Part shown: piece after piece, positions 50,635 through 58,797 of the stretch | How the letters are laid out: each line of letters starts with the position of its first letter | How positions within the stretch are numbered: position 1 is the first letter of the stretch | Assembly (NCBI RefSeq): GCF_029846235.1 | Contig: NZ_JARVWP010000015.1 | Location: 1-64,000 of the forward strand | Direction of reading: 5' to 3' | Length of the DNA stretch: 64,000 bases | DNA from: Bradyrhizobium sp. CER78 | Lineage (GTDB): Bacteria > Pseudomonadota > Alphaproteobacteria > Rhizobiales > Xanthobacteraceae | Notes under the pieces: generated by a model | Seen by the model: the letters and a program-made list of their open reading frames with translations, nothing else | What the model was told of the DNA's origin: nothing | Databases searched by the model: none | Program-made: the position numbers and the translations under genes

Positions 50635-51768
50635 TCAGCCCACCGCCATTTCGGAGCGGATCTCGGCGCGCAGCTCGTCGATCAGCTTGAGGCCGGTCTT
50701 GGTCTCGACGTGCCAGAAGGTCCAGCCGTTGCAGGCGCCGGAGCCCTGCGCGACCGCGCCGATGCGGTGGATCGAGCCGACCTTGTCGCCGAGCATGATG
50801 GCGCCGTCGGCGCGCACCAGGGCGCCGTGGCGCTTCTTGGCGTCGACCAGTTTTGCGCCGGGCACGATCATGCCGCGCTCGATCAGTTCGGAGAACGCGA
50901 CGCGCGGCGCCTCGCGCGCGGTCATGAACGGCGCCAGCGTTGCCTCCGGCAGCGGTTCGATCGCGGCGATGCGGGCTTCGGCGGCGGCGGCATAGGTCCG
51001 GTCGCGCTCGAAGCCGATATAGTTGCGGCCGAGGCGCTTGGCGACGGCGCCGGTGGTGCCGGTGCCGTTGAACGGATCGATCACGAGATCGCCGGGCTTC
51101 GACGACGACAGCAGCACGCGCGCGAGCAGCTGCTCGGGCTTCTGCGTCGGATGAACCTTCTTGCCGTCGTCGCCCTTGAGGCGCTCCTCGCCGGTGCACA
51201 GCGGGATCAGCCAGTCGGAGCGCGCCTGGACGTCCTCGTTGGACGCCTTCAGCGCTTCATAGTTGAAGGTATAGCCTTTGGCCTTCTCGTCGCGCGCGGC
51301 CCAGATCATGGTCTCGTGCGCGTTGGTGAAGCGGCGGCCGCGGAAGTTCGGCATCGGATTGGACTTGCGCCACACGATGTCGTTCAGGAGCCAGAAGCCG
51401 AGGTCCTGCATGATCGCGCCGACGCGGAAGATATTGTGATAGGAGCCGATCACCCACAGCGTTGCCGACGGCTTCATCACGCGGCGGCAGGCGAGCAGCC
51501 AGGCGCGGGTGAAATCGTCATAGGCAGCGAACGACGAGAACTTGTCCCAGTCGTCGTCGACGGCATCGACATGCGATTCGTCGGGGCGCTTGAGATCGCC
51601 CTTGAGCTGCAGATTGTAGGGAGGATCGGCGAAGACCAGATCGACCGAGCCGGCCTGAAGCTTCGACAATTCGGCCACGCAATCGCCAATGACGATGTGG
51701 CTCGACGGGGCACTCTCAAATTTAGTGCGGGGCGCCCTTGCAGACGCCCCGCGACGCGACACTACCAT
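50635..51768 (-). CDS. ccrM: Cell-cycle DNA adenine methyltransferase, GANTC-specific
   Basis: A 377-residue beta-class N6-adenine methyltransferase. The order of motifs is catalytic 'FADPPY' (motif IV, about residues 46-51) first, SAM-binding 'PFNGTGTTGAVAKRLGR' (motif I, about 230-246) last, as in CcrM. 'HPTQKPEQLL' (motif X region) and the alphaproteobacterial C-terminal extension (about residues 275-377, 'GMIVPGAKLVDAKKRHGALV', 'GSIHRIGAVAQGSGACNGW') are present. In Caulobacter and rhizobia CcrM methylates GANTC and is essential for cell-cycle control. Two GANTC sites lie within 20 bp upstream of its start. Confidence 0.94.
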   Translation of the reverse strand: MVVSRRGASARAPRTKFESAPSSHIVIGDCVAELSKLQAGSVDLVFADPPYNLQLKGDLKRPDESHVDAVDDDWDKFSSFAAYDDFTRAWLLACRRVMKPSATLWVIGSYHNIFRVGAIMQDLGFWLLNDIVWRKSNPMPNFRGRRFTNAHETMIWAARDEKAKGYTFNYEALKASNEDVQARSDWLIPLCTGEERLKGDDGKKVHPTQKPEQLLARVLLSSSKPGDLVIDPFNGTGTTGAVAKRLGRNYIGFERDRTYAAAAEARIAAIEPLPEATLAPFMTAREAPRVAFSELIERGMIVPGAKLVDAKKRHGALVRADGAIMLGDKVGSIHRIGAVAQGSGACNGWTFWHVETKTGLKLIDELRAEIRSEMAVG

Positions 51769-51787
51769 GACTCAAGAACTCTGACTC
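51769..51787. promoter_or_regulatory. Two GANTC sites directly upstream of ccrM
   Basis: GACTC at 51769-51773 (touching the ATG) and at 51783-51787. In Caulobacter the ccrM promoter also carries two GANTC sites and is sensitive to their methylation state. The analogy suggests self-regulation; it is inference. Confidence 0.65.
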
Positions 51788-52149
51788 AGGCGACGCTGTC
51801 GGCGACGCGGGACTAAACAACCGACTGGCGCCACATTGACCCGGCAAAGTAAAAATCGACTTAATTGGAAATGTTCATGCAAAAGATTGCAGCAGTTTTT
51901 GAACGACGTGGCGCATTGTCGTCGGCGTTGTGCTGCAACATCAGCGCGTTCTGCGAAAAATTTTTCGGATCATCAAACCGGCACGATTCGGCCGGTAAAT
52001 TGGCCGGCGTTTGCAGCGTTCGCGGCGCAAAGGATGCGCGTGCAACGGGCTAGGCAATTTTTGCCGGGCAGGATATTGATTAACAGAATGGAAATTTTAG
52101 GTTGGTGTGTCCCGCAATGGGTCGCCGACGGGGATGAAGGGAAACCGCC
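51788..52149. other. Divergent intergenic region, ccrM and YpfJ-like gene
   Basis: About 360 bp with no convincing gene. It is more A+T-rich than the surroundings (for example 'aaagtaaaaatcgacttaa', 'aaaaatttttcgg') and should carry the promoters of both flanking genes. A 62-codon ORF inside it has a biased, unstructured product and was not called. Confidence 0.5.
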
Positions 52150-53085
52150 ATGCGTTATGATGATTTCCGCCGCAGCGACGACATCGAAGACCGTCGCGAC
52201 GACAGCGGAGGCGGCGGCGGTGGTGGCGGCTTCGGCATTCCGATGGGCGGCGGTGGCGGGCTCGGCATCGGCACGGTCATCGTGCTCGGCCTGCTCGGCT
52301 ATGCTTTCGGCATCGACCCGCGCATCCTGATCGGCGGCGCCGAGATTCTCACCGGCGGCGGCCAGGCGCCGACCTACCAGACCGATCGGCAGTCGTCGGG
52401 CGGGCAGGCCAAGCGCGGCGCGCCGACCGACGAGATGGGCAGCATGATCGCCGGCATCCTCGGCGAGATCGACGATCGCTGGAGCGAGATCTTCAAGGCC
52501 AGCGGTCAGTCCTACACCGGTCCGAAGATCGTGCTGTTCCGCAACGCCACCAATGGCGGCCGCTGCGGCATGGCGCAGTCGGCGATGGGACCGTTCTATT
52601 GCCCGCCGGACAAGACCATCTTCCTCGACACCGGGTTCTTCCGCGAGGTCGAGACGCGCTTCCGCGGCTGCTCGGGCAACGCCTGCAAATTCACCGCGGC
52701 CTATATCATCGCGCATGAGGCCGGCCATCACATCCAGAACCTGCTCGGCATCATTCCGCGCGTGAACCGGTTGCAGCAGCAGGCCGGCAGCAAGGCCGAG
52801 GCCAACGCGCTGCAGGTCAAGGTCGAGCTGCAGGCCGATTGTCTCTCCGGCGTCTGGGTCAATCGCGAGGAGAAGAAGCGGCCGGGCTTCCTCGAGGCCG
52901 GCGATATCGACGCCGCGCTGACCACCGCGAACGCGATCGGCGACGACACGCTGCAACGGCAGGCCACGGGCCGGGTGGTGCCGGATTCCTTCACCCACGG
53001 CTCCGCCGCGCAGCGCAAGCAATGGTTCATGACCGGCTACCAGCAGGGCACCGTGCAGGCCTGCAACACGTTCGGCGGCGGTTAG
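52150..53085 (+). CDS. Neutral zinc metallopeptidase, YpfJ family
   Basis: A 311-residue protein of the YpfJ/PF04228 family. N-terminus 'MRYDDFRRSDDIEDRR' then a glycine run (residues about 19-40), one transmembrane helix (about 40-62) and the peptidase-like domain. The zinc motif is 'HEAGHHIQ' (H189, E190, H193), followed by 'VELQADCLSGVWVN', the typical third-ligand region (E/D). The substrate is not known. 'MRYDDFRRSDDIEDRRD' is a near-perfect family start. A 'gatgaaggg' ribosome binding site precedes the ATG. Confidence 0.92.
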   Translation: MRYDDFRRSDDIEDRRDDSGGGGGGGGFGIPMGGGGGLGIGTVIVLGLLGYAFGIDPRILIGGAEILTGGGQAPTYQTDRQSSGGQAKRGAPTDEMGSMIAGILGEIDDRWSEIFKASGQSYTGPKIVLFRNATNGGRCGMAQSAMGPFYCPPDKTIFLDTGFFREVETRFRGCSGNACKFTAAYIIAHEAGHHIQNLLGIIPRVNRLQQQAGSKAEANALQVKVELQADCLSGVWVNREEKKRPGFLEAGDIDAALTTANAIGDDTLQRQATGRVVPDSFTHGSAAQRKQWFMTGYQQGTVQACNTFGGG

Positions 53086-53124
53086 GAAGCCGGTTCAAGA
53101 GGGGCAAGGCCGCGAGTTCAGTTC

Positions 53125-53245
53125 ACCTCTCCCGCTTGCGGGGGAGGTCGCATCGCATCGTTAGATGCGATGCGGGTGGGGGCTCTCTCCACTATATGAC
53201 TCGCGGTGCCACCCCCACCCCAACCCTCCCCCGCAAGCGGGAGAG
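53125..53245. repeat. Interspersed palindromic repeat, family H
   Basis: Arms 'ctctcccgcttgcgggggag' and 'ccctcccccgcaagcgggag', with inner 'gcatcgcatcgttagatgcg'. It sits directly upstream of moaB and reaches to 18 bp before its start codon. Confidence 0.85.
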
Positions 53246-53263
53246 GGAGCGAGAGAGCAGGCC

Positions 53264-53827
53264 ATGTCTTCGATCGACGAAACCAAGCAATTCGTCCCGC
53301 TCAACATCGCGGTGCTGACGATTTCCGACACCCGCTCGCTGGCGGATGACAAGTCCGGCACGACGCTCGCCGACCGCCTCACCGCGGCCGGCCACAAGCT
53401 CGCAGGCCGCGAGATCGTCACCGACGATGTCGAGGCGATCCGTGCGGTGATCCGGCGCTGGATCGCGGATCCGGGCGTCGATGCCGTCATCACCACCGGG
53501 GGCACCGGCTTCACCGGCCGCGACGTGACGCCGGAGGCGGTCGAGCCGCTGTTCGAGAAGCGGATGGACGGCTTTTCGATCGCCTTCCACATGCTGAGCC
53601 ATGCCAAGATCGGCGCATCGACGATCCAGAGTCGCGCCACCGCCGGCGTTGCCGGCGCGACCTTCATCTTCTGCCTGCCCGGTTCGCCTGGTGCGTGCCG
53701 CGACGGCTGGGACGGCATTTTGGCCGCGCAGCTCGACTACCGCACGCGGCCCTGCAATTTCGTCGAGATCATGCCGCGGCTCGACGAGCATCTGCGCCGC
53801 CCGAAGGCGAAGGGGTCGAGTGCGTAG
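53264..53827 (+). CDS. moaB: Molybdenum cofactor biosynthesis protein MoaB/Mog
   Basis: A 187-residue MPT-binding protein of the MogA/MoaB fold. Motifs: 'IAVLTISDTRSLADDKSG' (about 15-32), 'AVITTGGTGFTGRDVTPEAVEPL' (about 75-97, substrate-binding GGTG) and 'GATFIFCLPGSPGACRDGWD'. It adenylylates molybdopterin or binds it during molybdenum cofactor assembly. The ATG at 53264 was chosen. The upstream repeat overlaps its leader; no other Mo-cofactor genes are near. Confidence 0.94.
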   Translation: MSSIDETKQFVPLNIAVLTISDTRSLADDKSGTTLADRLTAAGHKLAGREIVTDDVEAIRAVIRRWIADPGVDAVITTGGTGFTGRDVTPEAVEPLFEKRMDGFSIAFHMLSHAKIGASTIQSRATAGVAGATFIFCLPGSPGACRDGWDGILAAQLDYRTRPCNFVEIMPRLDEHLRRPKAKGSSA

Positions 53828-53840
53828 GCTTTTATCCCCT

Positions 53841-53979
53841 CGTCATTCCGGGGCTGCGAAGCACGAAGCCGGAATTTCGAGCCCGGTCCCCGTAGCCCGG
53901 ATGAAGCGAAGCGAAATCCGGGGCAGTTTCCCCGCGGCGGTAGCGTTCCCGGATTGCGCTGCGCTCCATCCGGGCTACG
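53841..53979. repeat. Composite repeat: half family B joined to family C (copy 2)
   Basis: A half copy of family B ('cgtcattccggggctgcgaa', 53841-53880) is followed at 53892 by a complete family C element ('gtagcccggatgaagcgaag' ... 'tccatccgggctacg'). The right half of family B is missing, which suggests insertion or replacement by the family C copy. Confidence 0.78.
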
Positions 53980-54007
53980 GAGTCAAGATTCCGCGATCGG
54001 GAAGCTA

Positions 54008-54157
54008 TCAACCGCCGATCAATCTGATCAAGCCGCGCCACAACGTCCGAACCGCGTCGCGATACGTCTCGGCCCGCAGCGCATGCGCCCTGCGCGTATA
54101 GAATGAGATCAGCTCAGCCGTCACGCGCCGCCCGGTGTCGCGGCGCTGCGGCTTCAC
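54008..54157 (-). CDS. Small basic protein coupled to the MarR-GNAT gene
   Basis: A 49-residue ORF whose GTG start (54157) overlaps the TGA of the MarR-GNAT gene by four bases (GTGA), a form of translational coupling. The product is basic and amphipathic, with 'ELISFYTRRAHALRAETYRDAVRTLWRGLIRLIGG' region at the end; a pattern RAxxLRAExxRD is seen in several short rhizobial proteins of unknown role. It could fine-tune or modify the upstream regulator. Called from coupling and composition only. Confidence 0.6.
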   Translation of the reverse strand: MKPQRRDTGRRVTAELISFYTRRAHALRAETYRDAVRTLWRGLIRLIGG

Positions 54158-55095
54158 AACTCGAGCTCCCAGGTCTCGCCGACCAGATCGGCGCCGAAGC
54201 TTTGGTGCTTCTCTTCCTTGATGCGCTGGAAGCCGGCGCGGGCGTAGATGCCGCGCGCGGCGAGCAGGATGCTCTGGGTCCACAGCGTCATCTTCTTGTA
54301 GCCCTTCTCGCGCGCGGTGCGGATGCATTGCTCGACCAAGGCGCGGCCGACGCCGAGCCCGCGCGCCTTCTCCTCGACCAGCAACAGCCGCAGCTTGGCG
54401 ACCCCGTCGCCGCCGTTGACCAGGAAGATCGAGCCGACCGGCTCGCCATCGACCTCCGCGATCCAGCAATGCTCGCGGACAGGATCGAACGATCGCAGAA
54501 ACTGCGCGCAGATCTCGGCTACCAACGCCTCGTAGCTGATGTCCCAGCCGTATTCCGCGGCGTAGGCTTGTCCCTGTCGCGAGACGACCCAGCCCATGTC
54601 GCCGACGCGGTGGCTGCGCAGCAGGAAGCCGGTGGGTTTTTGCATGGTTGGCTCCAACGCTTGTTCGATTGTGCTCATCGCATGCACCACCGCGGCGCGG
54701 TGGTTGCTGTCGATCTGCATCAGCAGCGCCGCGACCTCGTCGCGCGAGCGGCTGTCGAGGTCTGCGGCCGTGGCGCGGCCCTTGGCGGTCAGCGCCACCT
54801 CGTTGACGCGCTTGTCGGCCTTCGACGGTTTGCGCGTCACGATCTGGCGGCGCTGCAGCGCTGCCAGCGTGCGGCTGACGAAGCCAGCATCGAGGTCGAG
54901 ATCGCGCACCAGGTCGGTCGCGATGCAGTGCTCGCGGTGCGCAAGCTCGTAGATGATCCGCGCTTCCTGCAGCGTGAACGGGGAGTGCAGCAGCTTCGGT
55001 TCGATGATGCCGAGCTTGCGGGTATAGAACCGGCTGAAGCCGCGGACCGCGGCAACCTGGCTCTCGAGGGCGGCGTCGTAGGAATTTGATTTCAT
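54154..55095 (-). CDS. MarR-GNAT fusion protein (regulator and N-acetyltransferase)
   Basis: A 313-residue two-domain protein. Residues about 5-145 are a MarR winged HTH ('FTLQEARIIYELAHREHCIATDLVRDLDLDAGFVSRTLAALQRRQIVTRKPSKADKR'), and residues about 155-313 are a GNAT domain with the acetyl-CoA loop 'EEKARGLGVGRALVEQ' (about 244-259) and 'YARAGFQRIKEEKHQSFG'. Such fusions regulate genes and may acetylate a small effector. The ATG at 55095 is preceded by two palindromes that are probable operators, one overlapping the start. The small coupled ORF follows. Confidence 0.9.
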   Translation of the reverse strand: MKSNSYDAALESQVAAVRGFSRFYTRKLGIIEPKLLHSPFTLQEARIIYELAHREHCIATDLVRDLDLDAGFVSRTLAALQRRQIVTRKPSKADKRVNEVALTAKGRATAADLDSRSRDEVAALLMQIDSNHRAAVVHAMSTIEQALEPTMQKPTGFLLRSHRVGDMGWVVSRQGQAYAAEYGWDISYEALVAEICAQFLRSFDPVREHCWIAEVDGEPVGSIFLVNGGDGVAKLRLLLVEEKARGLGVGRALVEQCIRTAREKGYKKMTLWTQSILLAARGIYARAGFQRIKEEKHQSFGADLVGETWELEL

Positions 55096-55100
55096 CAAAT
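55084..55100. promoter_or_regulatory. MarR operator candidate 1 (overlaps the start codon)
   Basis: Palindrome ATTTGAT-TTC-ATCAAAT with perfect 7-bp arms; the TTTGAT half site is the same as in the larger palindrome next to it. Its overlap with the ATG suits autorepression. Confidence 0.65.
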
Positions 55101-55127
55101 ATATTATTTGACGGAATCAAATAATAT
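55101..55127. promoter_or_regulatory. MarR operator candidate 2
   Basis: A perfect palindrome with 11-bp arms (atattatttga / tcaaataatat) and a 5-base spacer, 6 bp upstream of the start codon of the MarR-GNAT gene. MarR proteins bind such A+T-rich palindromes in autoregulated promoters. Confidence 0.75.
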
Positions 55128-55137
55128 GCAATAGCCT

Positions 55138-55707
55138 TTATGCGACCATGATCCGGCTGCGCAGCATGGTGCGGGAGGAGCGGCCGAGCCGGCGCAGCAG
55201 CCGCGCCTCGGAGCGGCGGGCGTCCGGCCGGTAGCCGCCGATCCGCTCGTAATGCTCGCGCGCGATCAGCAGGCCCTGTTCGGCCGAAGGCCCGGCGATC
55301 ATCCGGGCAACGAATTTGAGACCGTCGCGCAGGCCGGGGTCGGAGTAGGGTGCGCGGGCGTAGCGGAAGATGCCGGCGCGGTCCTTGCCGCTTGCCGCCA
55401 CCATCTGGATGAACTGGGTGGTCTCCTCGATCCAGCCGGCATCGAGCACCGCGCCCGGATGCAGGAACATCAGCCAGGGCGAGCGCGCCTGCCGTGCGCC
55501 GGCCGCGAGCGCCGCAGCGCGCGTGCCCTCGAAACGCAGGAACCGGCAGCCGGCGACGTCGGCAACGCGCTCCATGATGTCGGTATTGGTGCGGTCGACC
55601 AGCAGCACTTCACGGATCACGCCGGCGGCCGCGCCCGGCACCAGCGCGGCCAATGTCGCGACCGCGGTGCGCTCGATCCCGTCGGTTGGAATGATCACGC
55701 TCAGCAT
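55138..55707 (-). CDS. Glycosyltransferase family 2-like protein
   Basis: A 189-residue short GT-A fold protein. 'MLSVIIPTDGIERTAVATLAALVPG' is the GT2 nucleotide-binding start (I-I-P-T), with 'EVLLVDRTNTDIM' and 'WLMFLHPGAVLDAGWIEET' (D-x-D-like region replaced by H-P-G-A). The length is about half of usual GT2 proteins and C-terminal acceptor residues are few, so activity is uncertain. The ATG at 55707 was chosen; a longer frame upstream is open but has no family match. It is divergent from the radical SAM gene. Confidence 0.78.
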   Translation of the reverse strand: MLSVIIPTDGIERTAVATLAALVPGAAAGVIREVLLVDRTNTDIMERVADVAGCRFLRFEGTRAAALAAGARQARSPWLMFLHPGAVLDAGWIEETTQFIQMVAASGKDRAGIFRYARAPYSDPGLRDGLKFVARMIAGPSAEQGLLIAREHYERIGGYRPDARRSEARLLRRLGRSSRTMLRSRIMVA

Positions 55708-55871
55708 GATTTGAGGCTTCGGTGGCTCAAATGGTTCTGGAAACTCCGGCCGTGTTATCACCTTGTCATATTCAAAGCAGCCTGTTCGCCTGCGGAATTT
55801 TGTAGCAAGGTTCTGTGGAATTTCTCCGCTCATGTTCTTGATTTGTTCTTGTGCTGTGTTAGCTTCGGAAC

Positions 55872-57038
55872 ATGAGCCGAGCATCCTCTCATGCCCTCAA
55901 GCACCCGCCGGTAACGGCGCCCTCCGATAACCCGGCGGGTGCACCCACCCCTTTTCCCGAGCTTGCGGTCGCGATCGAGCGCGAGCGGCGGCGCGGCCGC
56001 GGCGCGCAGTCCAACGCCAGCGGCCGCTATGAGGCCGAGGCGCGGGTCGCCTTCGACGACGGCTGGCAGAGCCTCGAAGACCTGCCGCCTTTTTCCACCA
56101 GCGTTGCGCTAGACACCTCGCGCAAGGTGATCACCCGCAACGACTCGCCCGACATCGGCTTCGATCGCTCGATCAATCCGTATCGCGGCTGCGAGCATGG
56201 CTGCGTCTATTGCTTCGCGCGGCCGACCCACGCCTATCTCGGCCTGTCGCCGGGGCTCGACTTCGAGTCAAAACTGTTCGCCAAGCCGGACGCGCCGGCG
56301 CTGCTCGAGAAGGAGCTGGCGGCGCCCGACTATGAAGCGCGGATGATCGCGATCGGCACCAACACCGATCCCTATCAGCCGATCGAGCGCGAGCGGAAGA
56401 TCATGCGCGGCATTCTCGAAGTGCTGGAGCGCGCCGGCCATCCGGTCGGCATCGTGACCAAGTCGGCGCTGGTGACGCGCGACATCGACATCCTGGCGCG
56501 AATGGCCAAGCGCAATCTTGCAAAGGTCGCGCTCTCGGTGACGACGCTCGATCCGAAGCTCGCCCGCACTATGGAGCCGCGCGCCTCGACCCCGCCGAAA
56601 CGGCTCGAGGCGATCAAGCGCCTCGCGGACGCCGGCATCCCGACCACGGTGATGGTCGCGCCCGTGATCCCGGCGCTGAACGATTCCGAGATCGAGCGCA
56701 TCCTCGATGCCGCCGCGCATGCCGGCGCGAAAGAGGCGAGCTACGTGCTGCTGCGGCTGCCGCTCGAGGTCCGCGATCTGTTTCGCGAATGGCTGATGGC
56801 GAACTATCCGGACCGCTATCGCCACGTCTTCACGCTGATCCGCGACATGCGCGGCGGCCGCGACTATGATTCGCAATGGGGCACGCGGATGAAGGGCACC
56901 GGCCCGATGGCTTGGATGATCGGCCGCCGCTTCGAGATCGCGTGCGAAAAGCTCGGCCTCAACAAGCGGCGCACCAAGCTGACCACCGATCATTTCGCCA
57001 AGCCGAAGCGCAGCGGGCAGCAGTTGAGCTTGTTTTAG
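55872..57038 (+). CDS. PA0069-type radical SAM protein
   Basis: A 388-residue radical SAM protein. The cluster motif is 'CEHGCVYC' (C107, C111, C114), followed by 'RPTHAYLGLSPGLDFESK', characteristic of the PA0069/SplB-like subgroup. 'AIGTNTDPYQPIERERKIMRGILEVL' and 'VMVAPVIPALND' are also typical. The reaction is unknown; related proteins are often called DNA repair photolyase-like. A basic C-terminus (KRRTKLTTDHFAKPKRS) suggests nucleic acid binding. Start ATG 55872. Confidence 0.9.
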   Translation: MSRASSHALKHPPVTAPSDNPAGAPTPFPELAVAIERERRRGRGAQSNASGRYEAEARVAFDDGWQSLEDLPPFSTSVALDTSRKVITRNDSPDIGFDRSINPYRGCEHGCVYCFARPTHAYLGLSPGLDFESKLFAKPDAPALLEKELAAPDYEARMIAIGTNTDPYQPIERERKIMRGILEVLERAGHPVGIVTKSALVTRDIDILARMAKRNLAKVALSVTTLDPKLARTMEPRASTPPKRLEAIKRLADAGIPTTVMVAPVIPALNDSEIERILDAAAHAGAKEASYVLLRLPLEVRDLFREWLMANYPDRYRHVFTLIRDMRGGRDYDSQWGTRMKGTGPMAWMIGRRFEIACEKLGLNKRRTKLTTDHFAKPKRSGQQLSLF

Positions 57039-57044
57039 GGAACC

Positions 57045-57127
57045 GTAGCCCGGATGAAGCGCAGCGAAATCCGGGAGTCTTGCTGCAGACACAGGCCCCG
57101 GATTGCGCTTCGCTCCATCCGGGCTAC
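57045..57127. repeat. Interspersed palindromic repeat, family C (copy 3)
   Basis: Arms 'gtagcccggatgaagcgcag' and 'gcttcgctccatccgggcta', directly after the radical SAM stop codon. Confidence 0.85.
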
Positions 57128-57173
57128 GAAGAAACAAAACGGCGACGGCGCCATAAATAGAGTGAGTGCAACA

Positions 57174-57620
57174 ATGAGTAACGCCCCGACACCGCGCTTC
57201 ACCGTCCTCACGCTCGGCGTCAGCGACATGCGCGCCAGCATCGCCTTCTACGAATCCCTCGGCTTCACCAGGAAGATGCGCGCGACCGGTGCGGAGGTGG
57301 CCTTCTTCGAAACCGGCGGCAGCGTGCTCGGGCTGTTCCCGTGGCATCTGCTCGCCGACGACGCCGGGCTGCCCGATCAGCCGCGGCCGGCTGCATTCCA
57401 CGGCGTCTCGATTGCCTGGAACTGCAACAATGATGCCGAGGTCGATCGCGTGATGGCGTTCGCGCTGTCGAAAGGCGCCAAACTGCTGAAGCCGGCGCAG
57501 CCGACCAGCTATGGCGGTTATTGCGGCTATTTCGGCGATCCCGACGGTCACGCCTGGGAAGTGGTGCGGGCGCCGGGTTTCGAGGTTCTCGAGAGCGGAC
57601 GGGTGTCGATTCCCGACTAG
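57174..57620 (+). CDS. VOC-family (glyoxalase/bleomycin-resistance type) protein
   Basis: A 148-residue protein. 'RFTVLTLGVSDMRASIAFYESLGFTRKM' is the first beta-alpha-beta module, and 'YCGYFGDPDGHAWEVVRAPGFEV' the second, with the terminal metal-ligand glutamate (E in WEVV). Substrate unknown. Start ATG 57174; the open frame upstream lies in a repeat. It stands between the radical SAM gene and rnhB. Confidence 0.85.
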   Translation: MSNAPTPRFTVLTLGVSDMRASIAFYESLGFTRKMRATGAEVAFFETGGSVLGLFPWHLLADDAGLPDQPRPAAFHGVSIAWNCNNDAEVDRVMAFALSKGAKLLKPAQPTSYGGYCGYFGDPDGHAWEVVRAPGFEVLESGRVSIPD

Positions 57621-57710
57621 CGCGGGCCGACGAGCGAGCAGGACTGAATAACGGGGAAGGGCGCCCGGTTCCCGGTTGCGCCGCGGGCGGCGCTTGATCA
57701 CGATCCCCGC

Positions 57711-58487
57711 ATGATTCGGGACAAGTCCAAAAGCACGTCCAAGAGCACGTCCAAAAAGACGCCGGCCAAGTCAGCCGCGCCGGACAAGCGCGTCATCACC
57801 GTGACGCGACCGAGCTTCCGGCGCGAGCGCGCGCTGATCAAGCGTGGCGTCTGGCCAGTTGCAGGCTGCGACGAGGCCGGGCGCGGCCCGCTGGCGGGGC
57901 CCGTGGTCGCCGCCGCCGTGGTGCTGGACCCCAATCGGATTCCAAAAGGCCTCGATGATTCGAAGCGGCTGACCGCCGAGCGCCGCGAGGAACTGTTCGA
58001 GGAGATCTGCGCGACCGCTGCGTTCTCGGTCGCAGTGGCCTCACCGGCGCGAATCGATCGCGACAACATCCTGCGCGCCTCGCTGTGGGCGCTGGCGCGC
58101 GCGGTGCACGCGTTGCCGGAGATGCCGAAGCACGTCTTCGTCGACGGCCGCGACAAGCTCGCCACGCCCTGCGACTGCGACGCCGTGATCGGCGGCGACG
58201 GCATCGTGGCCTCGATCGCGGCGGCCTCGATCATCGCCAAGGTGACGCGCGACCGCCTGATGTGCCAGCTGGCGCTGGATTGCCCCGGCTACGGTTTCGA
58301 GCAGCACAAGGGCTATGGCGTTCCCGAACACCTCGAGGCGCTGGACCGGCTCGGGCCGAGCAGCCATCACCGCAGCTTCTTCGCCCCCGTCGTCGCCGCG
58401 CGGCTGAAGCATTTTCCGGCGCCGGCCGAGCCCGACCTGTTCACGGTCGATTCGGAAAGCGAAGCCGCGGCATCCGAAGCGGCGTAG
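57711..58487 (+). CDS. rnhB: Ribonuclease HII
   Basis: A 258-residue RNase that nicks RNA in RNA-DNA hybrids. Catalytic residues: 'GCDEAGRGPLAGPVVAAAVVL' (D53, E54), 'HVFVDGRDKL' (third acid), and 'ASIIAKVTRDRLM'; the final conserved region is 'HKGYGV'. The first 40 residues (Lys/Ser/Thr-rich) are encoded by near-identical 12-bp units ('acgtccaagagc' and variants) and are not part of the fold. C-terminus Ala/Ser/Glu-rich. Confidence 0.94.
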   Translation: MIRDKSKSTSKSTSKKTPAKSAAPDKRVITVTRPSFRRERALIKRGVWPVAGCDEAGRGPLAGPVVAAAVVLDPNRIPKGLDDSKRLTAERREELFEEICATAAFSVAVASPARIDRDNILRASLWALARAVHALPEMPKHVFVDGRDKLATPCDCDAVIGGDGIVASIAAASIIAKVTRDRLMCQLALDCPGYGFEQHKGYGVPEHLEALDRLGPSSHHRSFFAPVVAARLKHFPAPAEPDLFTVDSESEAAASEAA

Positions 58488-58516
58488 CGCGCACCGCCTC
58501 CAACCCACCCAACGCT

Positions 58517-58617
58517 GTCATCGCCCGGCTCGACCGGGCGATCCAGTATTCCAGAGGCGGTCGTTTTCGATCGATAGGCCGCGGCGTACTGGATCACCCG
58601 CTTTCACCGGTGATGAC
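58517..58617. repeat. Interspersed palindromic repeat, family I
   Basis: 'gtcatcgcccggctcgaccg' on the left and 'ggatcacccgctttcaccgg' ending 'tgatgac' on the right, with 'gatccagtattccagaggcg' near the left and 'gcggcgtactggatc' near the right. The only copy of this family in the window. The region 58488-58797 holds no gene. Confidence 0.75.
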
Positions 58618-58721
58618 AGCGGAGTTTGGCTTTGCAGGGGGCGCACTTCCGGCCATGGTTGCCTCCACCGCCGCCTGCCGTTATCAAAACCCTCGGGATC
58701 AGATGGCGCCGCCATGTTGTA

Positions 58722-58766
58722 GCATGATCTTTTCGGAAAACCGCTTCGCACTTTTCCGGATCATGC
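58722..58766. repeat. Interspersed palindromic repeat, family D (copy 4)
   Basis: Arms 'gcatgatcttttcggaaaac' and 'cttttccggatcatgc', about 30 bp before the start of the GT39-like gene. Confidence 0.8.
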
Positions 58767-58797
58767 TCGCGGGTGGCTGGGGCATTTCAGGCGTTTC

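Noticed and set aside
51865..52053. A 62-codon ORF between ccrM and the YpfJ-like gene
   Set aside because: No ribosome binding site, no pattern, low-complexity and Cys-rich by chance.
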